A stretch of DNA of 64,000 nt from the NCBI GenBank assembly GCA_049999805.1, contig JBNGIO010006348.1, positions 448,837-512,836 of the forward strand, given 5' to 3'. The notes under the pieces were generated by a model. That model saw nothing but the letters and a program-made list of their open reading frames with translations, was not told the DNA's origin and searched no databases. Each line of letters begins with the position of its first letter. The first letter of the stretch is position 1. Source of the DNA: Folioceros fuciformis. Lineage: Eukaryota; Anthocerotophyta; Anthocerotopsida; Anthocerotales. The position numbers and the translations under genes are program-made. Shown in pieces: positions 21,834 through 33,233 of the stretch.

Positions 21834-23726
21834 CGCTGAGCCTCGAGAATACGTCCTCCCTCTTTGATGCAACAATTGGCACGCTGAGCTCTAGCAAACA
21901 ATATCCAGGCTCGCCTCCCGCACCACACACACACACACAAAGCTCCAACCCGATAACTGGAAAACCGCAAACCTCCGGAGGAGAGGACACTAACACATCA
22001 GTCCAGTCCCCGCTTCTTCCGAAAAGCACGTCGCCTCTGTGAGCTTTCTGTCACTCCGCAGCACCAGCAGGACTACAGTCTTGCTCTTGAGACTGAGCAG
22101 ACCGAGTCTATTCTTGGACGCTGTGACGGCTCATCTGCAGACGTTCGCCGCCAGCCTGGGGAACGATGCATCCGAGAAATAAGGCCGTTCAGCATCGACT
22201 CCACAACCGCGTCCCGGTCAGAGACCGTTTCTTCATCAAATTATAACGTCACTGTAGACAGGGTCTTTTGCGCCAGCTCTAGAATTCCCTTTTCCTGCAG
22301 CAGGACAACCTGGAACAAGAGGGCGGCTGTAGGCCTGCACCTAATTCTGACACTCCATCACGACTTCCGCCTGGGTGTACCGTCATCAAGTATACCCTAC
22401 GCACGGTGTAACCCTGCACGCAAGAGCACATGCTAAACGACACACTTGCTCGACCACTGTTTCATTTTCCTATGGGGGCGGAGACGACAGGCACCACAAG
22501 ACAATGGTAGTCTAGGTGACTAGCCCATATTGTATCCTTTCCTCCGGGAGGATGATCACCAGTCACGAAGACTAGATAACTTGACTGGGTTCACAGGAAG
22601 GAGGCCATCGTCCCTACCTACCACGCAACTGCTACCACAACCCGATGTGACAACTCCGAAATTTCAAGGGGAAGCGGCGGAGGACACCGTCTTTACAAAC
22701 TAGTTTGTAAGCAGTACACTCAGAAGTAGCCAATGTAGCTTCATATAACTTTTCTTACATTTCCCATGGAGGCCAAATTCCTGAAAGAGATCTCGAGTGC
22801 GCAGGACTTGAACTCCAAGATGCAGGTACTCAAGTGCGGCACAAACTGCTGAAAGTGATGAGCTCAGGTGAAGGTGCTCTCCACAGACAGAGACCATAAC
22901 GGGAACATACAAGCCTTGATCATAACTGTGGCGCGAGGGGAGCCTCACATTACATGACAATGACATGACGTGACAACGACAGACAAGACTTGACTTGACA
23001 GGTCAAAACGATCGTCTGAGTCCAAAGGCGATTGAACTCTGAAGACTCCATATGGCAGACAAGCCACTATGGGACTCGACAATGGTAGGGTGTAGTCAGC
23101 AGACACAGTAGACACAGCTACTGATCTTTTGGGACACTCTTTGGCTCTTAAGCCAACATGATCACAGTGAGTATCTCGAGAGTTACTCTCTGCAGTAGGG
23201 AAGCATGCCGTAGAGGCAATGCAGTGTCAATTAGGTTCAACAAGCAAGGCAAATTGCTCGTTTAGCAAATGAATAACCCAGACAGCCTAACAGGTCCAAA
23301 AGTGGATTTGGTAGGCTTCAAACGGGACAAGCGTCTGGTATCCTGTCCAGAACACATGCCCAGTAGACACAGACACAGGGTCAATTTAACAGTCCAAGCA
23401 TTTGCACTACTAGCAGGACGAACGCCCAGATCCAGACTGGTCTCGGACGGGACAGGCCCCCGTGTGGAGAAAAGGAGACCCATCCAGAGACCGACACAGC
23501 CTGCCGACCGTTAGTATCAGCCAGCAGGTAGACCCACAGGAGACACGTAAACATCCAGCCTTAACGCTTCGCATGAATAGCCCAGACACCTTGTGCTTTT
23601 TGAGGCCAGAGACAAGACTCTAGAGAAGAACTGCAAAGGAGAAACAAAAAAACAAGCCAATCAGGAACTCCGTAAGCGATAGGGGATGCAGGGACTCACT
23701 GACTGCAAATAAACTAAATACTCACC
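21834..23726. other. Gene-poor spacer with short simple repeats
   Basis: Nearly 1.9 kb with no supportable gene. It contains a CA-dinucleotide run at about 21927-21941 and a degenerate TGACA-type pentamer tract at about 22953-23003. The right part lies downstream of the importin gene and would include its 3' UTR. Confidence 0.4.
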
Positions 23727-26324
23727 TCAACCGAAATTGAAGCCACCAGAAGGAACGGGCGGTGCGTTTCCGCCAAATGTAAAGCCAGCTTGCTGATTGC
23801 CATCAGAATTGGGAACCGCATTTGCTTCTTCTTCGTCATCCAAAAAGTAATTTTCAAGAATCTTGACAGCTTTTTCGTAGATCTCTGTATTCTCATGATT
23901 TTGCAATGCTTCGATCTTTTCCACTCCTTCTGCTTCGTCAATATACCTGGCGTACAAATTGATTTGACCAGTGGTACCCAGATCCTTCTCTGCCTCCCCA
24001 ATCCTTAAAATGTTCTCCAGACCCTCCAGAGACACGGTGACGATCCTGCCATCTGAGCAAGTCAGAAGGTCACATAGGGGCTTGATACACCCTTGGCTCA
24101 CCAGATACCTGAAACGGGACATGAACGTGATTGATTTGAGTCAGCTTCAACGGTGGCAGAAACTGTTTCTTTGCAGAAAGACCAAGTTCAACAAGTCTTA
24201 CTTGATCTGTTCATGAGTGCCACCTGAAGTCGCGTTGGAGATTGCCCAGGCTGCTTCTTTCTTGATGTCAAACTCAGCATTACCGAGCAGAGATACCAAA
24301 GGAGGAATAATATTGGCATCGATCACAGCCTGACAAAACCACTTGTGTAAGGCAATTACATACCGGCTGTGAACCAGCAAAAAACTAAGTGCTCTGATAC
24401 TCACCTGGATCTGATCCTTATTTCCGGCAGTAATGTTAGAAATGGTCCAGCAAGCTTCCTTCTTGATGCTCTTCTTCAGACTGCTAGTAAGTAGCCTCAG
24501 AAGGTATGGAAGTGCATTATTGTTGATGATAAACTGCAGAAAGCCAAAGAACACACATCAGCTTCCTTGAGTGAGAGATCATGCATGACCTTGAACCCTA
24601 TCAGATCAGCTAGCTCTAGCATACTAGCAGCAGCAGGGCTGTGGAGTCAACCTGGGTCTGCACATCATCTCCAGTAACAATGTTGCCAACAGTTCGAAGA
24701 GCTGGAATGAGAACGGCAGGAAAGGGATGGCTGCGTGATACCACACACACAGATCAGAAAAAAACAGAATTCCTCAAACACAACTTCGAGCGTACAGCAA
24801 TCAGTACGGTCACAGCATCCTAAGGGGGCAGGGGGGCTCACATAAGTAGCTCAACAAGGCGCCTGCAAACACCGGCATCAATTACAGCCTGAATCTTGTC
24901 GTTCGTGCCGTCAGAAAGATATGAAAGCGCCCAACAGGCGTCTGTTAGGACCTCCTCGTCGCTGTAGTGAATCAGGCGCTGCAGAGCTGGCAGGGCAGGC
25001 TTTGACTGCATCATGCAACAAAAATCAGGCTGGAATCAACAAACCGAATGGCACAAGACACACAAGCAATGCAGAGGTTTGCGGGTACCTACCTGTTCAA
25101 ATGGGGGCTGTGGCTTTCCACGACAGAAATTAGACAGCGTCCACGTGGCATTACGTAACATAGACAACTTAGCGTTCTCGTGGAGCTGGGCAAGCAGTGG
25201 CATGAGGGCACCACTATTGAGCACTAGATCCCGACATTTAGGAGAGTCTCCAGCGACGTTTCCAAGAGCCCAAACAGCCTGGACATTCCATGCGAAATTC
25301 GGGATTCTCACTTATCTGCTACGATCGGAGGACTCACCGAGAGAAGAGCAATAGAGTAAGAGAAAACAATACGAAATGGTGACCAGGAAGAGGGTAACGT
25401 ACCTGCTCCCGGACATCATCACTCTGGGACCTGAGGAGCTGCACAAAGATGGGGACAGCACCATGCTGAATGACAACTCGAGTGTGTTCAGATGTCCCCG
25501 ATGCGATGTTGGTCAGCGCCCACGCTGCCTCGAACTGAGATGGACGGTGCACGAATCAGCCTGGCGCCCATTGACAACTGCCGGCGCAAACCATTACGGT
25601 TGCACATACCTGGAGCTGATGGAATTCATTTCGGAGCAGGAACTCTACGAATCGGGGCACAACACCTGCGGCGATAACTTCCTCGATCGGGGGGCTTCGC
25701 TCTGCCACGAGCCAGACGCAGCCGCGGTCAGAACCGCGATCCACAGCACCACAGACGAGGATGTTCAAAGGCCGGACACTCACTGACAAATCCCGGCCCC
25801 GATCACGCTGGGAGGGAGGGAGCGCAGTACAGCGCGGGAGCTACGACATACCTATGGACAGCAACTTCCGAAACTGAGTGGTGGCCTCCAGCTGCTGGAC
25901 GGGATCATCTGACCACACACCAGCTACCATGGCAGGCAAGCTCTCCAGCTGCTGTTAAAAAAAGAGAGAGACAGCAAGTCTTAGCCGACGGCTGCACATC
26001 CAGACACCTACCGACTAAACTCCGGCTCAAACGGCCTCCGAGCAGCACGGCACAGGCCAGATCCGGACACCGGGCCAGCTGAGGACGGCGGCAAGCGGTC
26101 GCAGCAGAGGTGCGTACCTTTTTCTCGATCACGGACGAAGGAGCCACGGGATACGCCTGGGCCTGCATGCCCTCCCTGCGCTTCTTGAGCAGGCTCTCCT
26201 CCCGCTTGTTCTTCCGGATCTCCACCATATTGTCCTCCCTCTTCCTGCGGGCCTCATCTGTGTCCACGGCCAGCTTGTAGCTCTTCTTCCTGGCCTCCGT
26301 GCGTGCGTTCGGCCGGAGCGACAT
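23727..26324 (-). CDS. Importin subunit alpha (karyopherin alpha)
   Basis: Nuclear-import adaptor: binds classical nuclear localisation signals through its ARM groove and importin beta through the N-terminal IBB domain. Start ATG 26324. Exon 1 (26117-26324) is the basic IBB domain ([14 protein letters not shown] ... RRKREDN). About ten exons then encode ARM repeats with the NLS-binding W-x3-N arrays: [11 protein letters not shown] (about 25530), [11 protein letters not shown] (about 25280), [17 protein letters not shown] (about 25140), [22 protein letters not shown] (about 24450) and [11 protein letters not shown] (about 24240). The last exon carries the acidic C-terminal region and ends with a Gly/Phe-rich tail SGGFNFG and TGA 23727-23729, typical of plant importin alpha. 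All repeats look intact, and the organisation fits a functional gene of about 530 residues. Confidence 0.95.
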
Positions 26325-27059
26325 GGCGACTGATCCCTCTGCGGCACAAGAGAGGAGCTTGAGCACAACGGCAGATAGACGGAAACGGAGAAGGCACCAC
26401 AGAGCCGGGTGAGAGGTGGAGGAAGTGCAAGAGAAAAGGGCCTGGCCGGGAGACGGCCAAAGGCTACTTACGCGTTGCGGCGCATCTAGGGCAACTCAAC
26501 CTCAACCAGAGTGACAAGTGCTGGATAATTTGGAAATTTTAATGTGCGTAATGTGATATCTCTCAACGTTAACGTCAGCCCTGTATCCAGACGCAGGTTT
26601 GAAATAGGTCCCGCCTCGGTATCCCGCGACTTAATAATACAAACCACGCTGTGAAAGGAGCTCAAGAGGCGTGCCAAACTTCTCTTCGATTGCATGCGGA
26701 AACCAAACTGTCTTTACCCTGCAGAACTCGGTTCTGAAGCTTAAGCTTACGCTGAAACAACTTCTAACTATGTTCACAGTAATTTCCATCCATTACTTAT
26801 TTATTTATATATGGAAAAAATATTTTAACCTCTGGTTACGTTCCTCCAATCTTTGGAATGGATGGAACATTCCATTTCTTTTTCAATAATAAAAATACCA
26901 CGTATCATTCCATCTCTTTTTCAATAATAAAATATACCACATATCTTGATGTCTGGCTCTATTCTCACCACACTGGCGAGCGAGTCGTGGAGAAGAAAAA
27001 TTTAATGCGGGCGAAGACCCCGGGTCAACACAACGGGATGTGGGAAGGAAAGCCGTCCA
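26325..27059. promoter_or_regulatory. Upstream region of importin alpha
   Basis: No gene seen. The part next to 26324 is GC-rich and would be promoter and 5' UTR. From about 26500 to 27000 it becomes AT-rich, with a short duplicated phrase (TTCCATCTCTTTTTCAATAA and a near copy at 26870-26930). It ends in the 400-N gap. Confidence 0.4.
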
Positions 27060-27459
27060 NNNNNNNNNNNNNNNNNNNNNNNNNNNNNNNNNNNNNNNNN
27101 NNNNNNNNNNNNNNNNNNNNNNNNNNNNNNNNNNNNNNNNNNNNNNNNNNNNNNNNNNNNNNNNNNNNNNNNNNNNNNNNNNNNNNNNNNNNNNNNNNNN
27201 NNNNNNNNNNNNNNNNNNNNNNNNNNNNNNNNNNNNNNNNNNNNNNNNNNNNNNNNNNNNNNNNNNNNNNNNNNNNNNNNNNNNNNNNNNNNNNNNNNNN
27301 NNNNNNNNNNNNNNNNNNNNNNNNNNNNNNNNNNNNNNNNNNNNNNNNNNNNNNNNNNNNNNNNNNNNNNNNNNNNNNNNNNNNNNNNNNNNNNNNNNNN
27401 NNNNNNNNNNNNNNNNNNNNNNNNNNNNNNNNNNNNNNNNNNNNNNNNNNNNNNNNNNN
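27060..27459. other. Assembly gap (400 N)
   Basis: The longest gap of the window. It ends directly in a pentanucleotide tandem repeat, so the missing sequence is probably more of that repeat. Confidence 0.95.
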
Positions 27460-27525
27460 GCGGGATGGCATGGCATGGCATGGCGTGACGTGGAGTGGAG
27501 TGGCGTGGCGTGGCATGGAGGATGA
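27460..27525 (+). repeat. TGGMR pentanucleotide tandem array at a gap edge
   Basis: About eleven consecutive five-base units of the form TGGCA, TGGCG, TGGAG or TGACG follow the 400-N gap. The pattern is a short-unit satellite or minisatellite; its left end is lost in the gap. Confidence 0.8.
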
Positions 27526-27540
27526 GGAAGCGACTCCAGG

Positions 27541-28932
27541 TCAGGAGAAAGTGTAGCCCGTCTCTGATAGAGCGTCCATCAGGGCTGTGCTTTCCTGCAC
27601 CAGATTGCAGGCCAGAGGGTGCAGAGGGCTGTGCCTGCTGCCCGGAAGCTCCACCCACTGCTGGAGCTCGGAGTACGTCCCGATGCTGTAGAGGCTGGGC
27701 AAGAGGGACAGCTTCAGGTTGTCGGCTGTGGCTGCGTCCACCGTCTGCTGGAGCACCTTGTCCGTCTTCCACGAGATTCCCTGGACGGAAGCAACACCCA
27801 AGGGGTGGCAGGAGTCAGCCGGAGGTGGGTAATGGGGGATGCCACTGGTGGGTCGTGGTGTGGATGTGAGACTGTTGAGTGAACAGTGTGGTGTGGGCAT
27901 GGCAAGAGAGAAGGTGGGATGGAAGTGAGTGATGCAGTGTTGGTACGTGCAGGAGGGAGGAAGGAGACCTGGAACAGGGATGGCCGGTAAGTTCGTAGTC
28001 CTATGACGCAGTAGCCTCCGTCGTGGGCAGGGCCCAGTACCACCTGTACAGCGGAAGAAGAAAAGCGAGAGATTGAGTAAGTGAGTGAGGGGATGAGTGG
28101 ATGAAAGTTGAATGACGAGCGTGGGTGTACAGGAGGAAGTACTAGAGCATGGCTTGGACGGGGAGAGAGGGTGGATGCTTTACGTCGCTGGTTTCCAGAG
28201 CTTTGAATGCGTTGGAGATGACTTCACCACTCAAGTCAGGGGCGTCTGAGCTGATCAGCACTGCCTGCACATGGAGGGAGTGACGGTGTGTGTGTGTGTG
28301 TGTGCGCGTGTTAGGAGAGGGACGGATGTATCCAGATTGTACGGGAGGAGAAGGAGAAGGAGACGGTGGGGGTAGTGGTGGTGATGGTGTACCTGGCAAG
28401 CCCCCGTGGCGAAGACCGATTTGAGAGCATCCGACATGCGCTGCCCTGGGTCGGGTGTGCTCATCTGAGCTGCCACCACGCGTTCCTACTCGGTGAGAAA
28501 TTCAGATCCACACACCCAGTGCAGAAGGAGGCAGCAGCAGCAGCAGCAGAGCAGGCCATACCTGAGGACGCAGCTCAAGAGTCTGCTGCTGGTTGATGCT
28601 CTGCATCCACTGCTGCACCTGCTCTGCAGTGTCGCTGTCTGCGAAGTAGATGAACCTGGTGATGCCCTCCAGCCTGAGCGACCCCAATGTGAGAAGGTCG
28701 ACGATTGTCCTCCCTGCCCGTCCTCATCAAAGCCAAAGCCAAAGCCAAGGACATAGTAGTAAGCATCCTACACAATGCACCCGAGATGTGGTCACCTTGC
28801 AGACTCCACGATGGTGTGCTCAGCGCAGGCACGGTAGAAATTGTTGGCAGCCTCCACCCCGACATGGCTTGCCAGCCGGGCCTTCACCTTGCCAACCACA
28901 GGCAGGCGCACGAAGATGAGGAGGCCCTTCAT
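27541..28932 (-). CDS. DUF2064 / TIGR04282-type glycosyltransferase-like protein
   Basis: Related to the bacterial rSAM/selenodomain-associated transferase 1 family (GT-A-like nucleotidyl/glycosyl transferase fold). The substrate is unknown, and I do not assign one. Start ATG 28932, with TGA in frame upstream. Exon 1 begins MKGLLIFVRLPVVGKVKARLA, the family's N-terminal nucleotide-binding signature. Exon 2 (to about 28562) gives ITRFIYFADSD. Exon 3 carries PGQRMSDALKSVFATGA. Exon 4 carries AVLISSDAPDLSGEVI with the acidic motif expected for metal binding. Exon 5 carries VVLGPAHDGGYCVIGLR, the most diagnostic motif. The last exon has GISWKTDKVLQQT and ends at TGA 27541-27543. About 240 residues, the usual family length. 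No targeting peptide is obvious. It lies head-to-head with the ARM gene, 487 bp away. Confidence 0.85.
28286..28310. repeat. TG-dinucleotide microsatellite
   Basis: A (TG)n run, ending in a CG variant, lies within an intron of the DUF2064 gene. Confidence 0.85.
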
Positions 28933-29419
28933 GCTTGCAATGCGGGGTCACAGTCCGCCTCCGGGCAGCCGAGGAAAAGAACCCGGCCCGAGGCAAGACC
29001 CATACTGCACGCTGCCCAGTCAAGGCGGGTGGGTGGGTCGGAACTATGCTACTTGTTCCCGAACTCTAGGAATCCATCCCTCTCAGCTGTCCGTCTCTCG
29101 AACTGTTGAGAGAGCCGCCTGCCTGTACCAGATGACGAGATTCCTTGGACAAAACTCCACCTTTTTCTAATCAGAATCCAACAACCCCACTCCTGACAGT
29201 GTGCCAGCACATCCCCAGTTAGGCACCACTCAATCCAGGCTTGTGGTGACGACGATCACCCGATTTACTTTACTCGGGGGGGAGGGCAGGCATTGACCTG
29301 CTGCCCAAGGACCCCTGTGCACTCGCGCCTACTGTCCGATTCTGCTTCTCACTGTGACCCGCCAGCGAGTCTTGCACACCATGTGCTTCTACTGATTGAA
29401 CTCTTGTCAGCAAGTGTTC
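28933..29419. promoter_or_regulatory. Divergent promoter region of the DUF2064 and ARM genes
   Basis: 487 bp between the two start codons, on opposite strands. No other coding sequence recognised. It must hold both 5' UTRs and promoters. Confidence 0.5.
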
Positions 29420-32400
29420 ATGCAGGGCCATGGATCCATATGGCACCAGCCTGGGCAGCACGACACCAGATTTGCGAACTGGGAGCCGGAAGGCCAGGCC
29501 CTGGAGAGAAAAGCATCCTCCGGGACCCAGCCATGGAACTACCCTCGACGGATCAGGAACAGGGAACCTCAGGATGGCCACCAGCTCCCGGGAGATGGGG
29601 AGACCAGCACCCCTCGGTCTGGGACTGGGATTCCGGATCGCAGCCCCAGAAAGCTCTCGTCCCGGCAGGGGGCAGTGACTCTGCCTCCCCATCTTCCCCG
29701 TAAGTTCATCACTCCAGCTTGCACCCTGCGCCTTCCAACATCTCTCTCTCGCTCGCACCTGTTCATATCTGTTCTCCTGACGGACAAAAGGCATTCTTCC
29801 CCTCTCAGGGATATTCGGACCACCAGAGCGATGTCTAGCCATCTTAGGGTTCTCTTCTCCCGCGTGTCCCATAGCTGAGCTGAGCAATGAGGGATAATTG
29901 TCCCACGCTGGGTTGGTGGGTTCGGTTGTTGGAACTGCAAGCTGATGAATGTGTGTGCTTGTATGCATAACAACGACGAACAGGTGGGGTTCAGCAACCT
30001 GGTGCGATGCCCGGTCAGTACTTTGGTCAAGGCGACATTGACAGTCCACGAGTGCCTTCTGCAAGGCCAGCTGATGTTAGAGTGGAGAATGTGGATTCCA
30101 GTGACATCAGCCAGGCTGGGAGCAGGAACCGGGGCCTGATGAGTGCGTCTCCCAGGCTGGTGAGGGGAACTGGGTCTCCCAGGCTCCGGAATGAGGGGAG
30201 CTCCAAGGGCTCATACGGCTGGGATGAGCAGAGGGATGCTGGTAGTGATGATATGTCGTCTTCGGAAGGTGGTGGGTATGGGTTCCGCCCTGCTGAAGGG
30301 CATCGTGGTATCTGGGGAGGTGTGAATAGATTCGATGTTGGCTTGGGCATGGCTGCTGGGAAGCCGGACCTTCCTCGAACCAGAGGGGTGTCGCGAAGGA
30401 CTACCAAGAAGATTCACTTCTTTGAACCCGTCGATGCAGAGCCAGACCTCCTGTCAGATGACATCTCTCAGCTGTCGTTCAGTTCGGTTGGAAGCAATAG
30501 CAGCAGCAAAAGTCTGGCTCCGAGGTCCCACTCGATGGCGGAAGTTGGCAACAGACCTCCAGTGCAGATACCTTCCTCCCGGTCCTTTCCCCTCAGATCT
30601 CGAAGCGTTGAAAGTCTGCCTGATGCGTCGAGTTACAATTACGCCTTGGATGATCAACCGGACATCTTCACAGGTACATTCTGTGTAACATCTTTCTGCT
30701 GCATAAGATTGGAGCGTTGGATGGTTGTCACTGATGAAGCTCCCTTGTGGCTGCTGTGACAGACACCGGCAGTGGACCAGACACAACCACTGACACCACC
30801 AGCATCGCTACCATGCAAGAGTATCTGAGCGGGAGTGCTTCTGCAGCCTCGGCAACCCACATTCTGTATAAGAGGAGCAAGTCTCCGGCTGCCGAGATGG
30901 CGGAAGAGCTGCTGATGAACTCTCACATGTTCGGGAAGCTACAGATCCCCGACTTCGATGCATGTGATCGTGAGTCTACAGATCCGACGCAAGGATCAGC
31001 CGTGAGCATGGATGCTGAGGATGATGCTTATGAGTACAGCAGCATTGTCGAGAGGCTGCAACAAGCAGAGCTGGGATTGGTCACGCCACTTTCTGCTGTA
31101 CGGGAGGTCAGAGCAGCAGCCAAGCACTCAGAGCTTGCCCGGAAGGCGCTGAGTGAGGCTGGGGCAATACCACCTCTGCTGAGACTGCTCATGCCGGATC
31201 ATGACATGGGAACCCGACATACTGCAGCACTCGCTCTGCTCAACCTGGCTATAGGCTGTACCAGGTCTGCACATCCTAATCCAAAATTACCATTCCTTAT
31301 CTCATCTTTTGCTACATGGGTCGTGCTCATCCTGTTCCCTTTTCTCTCAGAAACAAGTTGACCATCCACGAGGAAGGGGGAGTGCCCCTGCTGATCGACC
31401 TCCTCAAACCACAGTCCTTCATCTCTCTCCGGGAAAGTGCCACAGCTGTGATCCTGTCTTTGGCTGCATCTGACACCTTGAAACCTCATCTTGAAGCTGC
31501 CATTCCTCATCTCGTTGATATTTTGAAGAACGGGACCACTCAGGGCCGGTCAGATGCGTGCCGAGCGCTTCTCAATCTCTCTATTTTCAAGCCTCACCGT
31601 CAGAAGATCGTGCAAGCAGGGGCCATTGCTCCTCTTTATGTTCACATCCAGCGCGACTTTCTGGAGGCAGGGGACAAGGGCGTTTTGCTTTTGAGCCACC
31701 TCTACATGACCCAGGAAGGGAGAGATAGTGTAGCAGAAGCTCCGGAGACTTTCACCGTCCTTCTCCATGTGTTGAAGGTAAACATCGTACCTCACCGAGG
31801 CTTTCATTACGATGTTGTCTTCGCCAACATCTAATGGCCTGAACATGCAGGCTGGATCTCAAAGTGCCAAGGAGCAAGCGGCCGGGATCCTTCTCTCGCT
31901 CACCGCAGATCCTGAATTTCGACAAAAAACCATAGCTGCACAAGGAATTCTTCCAGCTCTTGTGGAGATGGCGCTCCTGGGTACTCCGAAGGCGCAGCAA
32001 AGAGCATCCCGGCTTCTGGAACTCATGAAGAACCATCGAAACCTGGAAGGCGTTGCGTTGGTGGACACAGAAGCCGTCAACTCATCAAAATCATCCAAAC
32101 CTCGCCGCAGGCGAGCCACGTCTCTCAGTGGAGTTGAAGAGCTAGCAAGCAAAGTCAAGGAGGCCGAGGTGAACTAGGACCCACCCTAAGAATCTTATGG
32201 TCCATCTCGCTTGTTCGTACATCAATGACCTCCGATTTGGCTGCTCTCCATTTGCAGGTTGCAGCAGCTGTGGAGGTTGTTGCCTCTGCTATTGAAGGAG
32301 ATTCATCTCCAGACGACACAACTTGGTCTGACAACAAGGAAGGCGTGATTGGTTCTGCTCCCCTTAGGGCATCAGGCGGAGTTGGACCTCGTCTTCCTGC

Positions 32401-32755
32401 TCCAGCCACAGACTCCCAAAGGGCAAATGGCAAGAAAACCAAGACGGTCGTGGCTGGAGGAAGGAGTAGGAGAGGCACTTCTTTCAGTGGAGCGTGGGGC
32501 TCAACAAAGAATAAGGACCCTGATGAAGCAGATGAGGAATCCAGGCAGGATCCCGAAGCCGATGATGCTGAAGCTAGCCAACCTGCCCCAGGCCGTAGCA
32601 AGACAAGCAAAGGGGGATTGGATCCATCTCGAAAGGAAGCCAAGAGCAGCAATATTTTGCTCAGTATACGCAGCCTGTGGACACGACGCTGGGACGGAGG
32701 ATGTAAAACAGCAGGTGTTTCAGATAATGTACTGAAAAACAATGTCATTAGATAG
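29420..32755 (+). CDS. Armadillo-repeat protein without U-box
   Basis: Likely a cytosolic or nuclear scaffold related to the ARM half of plant U-box (PUB) proteins; no U-box is present, so ligase activity is not predicted. Start ATG 29420. Exon 1 ends at a donor in CCCC/gtaagt, and phase joins it cleanly to the exon from about 29982 (GVQQPGAMPGQYFGQ). The first 300 residues or so are Ser/Arg/Gly-rich and probably disordered. ARM repeats follow: AGAIPPLLRLL, GGVPLLIDLLKP, ATAVILSLAAS, ACRALLNLSIFKPHRQ, AGAIAPLYVHI and EQAAGILLSLTAD. A basic stretch (KPRRRRA) comes after the repeats. At 32169 a phase-0 donor and an acceptor at 32257 lead to a further 166-codon acidic/basic tail ending at 32755. 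If that intron is retained, the protein stops two codons later at 32177. Both ends are plausible isoforms. Confidence 0.8.
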
Positions 32756-33233
32756 TTTGCGTTTCTTACTACAATCTTATGGTATGGAAGGATTTGTTTC
32801 CTGTATCTGCTACTGAGAGACTAGAACTGGTGATTTATTTCCTGGCTGAGATGTAGGAAGCAAACTTGGCGGCCTCAGCTATTGTGTACAACGCCCACAA
32901 CTTGGAACAGTGAATGAAGCTAATGACCACTCGGGTCGCCTACTAGGGAGCTGCTGTGGCCACTTATGGTCTCACTAGTCTATACTAGAGACCTATAAGA
33001 GGGAGCTCTGGATTCCGTAACACTGGAGACTATATGGTCTCGTCCCCTCATGGTCTCAGAGAGCAGGTGCAGTTCTCTCGGTAATCTGACAAGAGATACA
33101 GTTTCAGTAACAGAACGCCTCCACCTGTGAAATTCGTTAGCTCGAACGGGGTGGAGTGCAGCTTACCTTTAAGAGACGGACAGTGTGCACAGTCGCCAAT
33201 CCCAGCTCGAGCTGGAATGCCCATCAGTTTCAC
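32756..33233. other. Convergent 3' region between ARM and ABCC genes
   Basis: Tail-to-tail spacer of about 480 bp; it should hold both 3' UTRs. It includes repeated phrases around 'tatggtctc' (about 32965 and 33032). No gene seen. Confidence 0.45.

Noticed and set aside
29270-30064. 264-codon minus-strand open frame
   Set aside because: It lies antisense to exons 1 and 2 of the ARM gene, whose splice phase and continuity support the plus strand.
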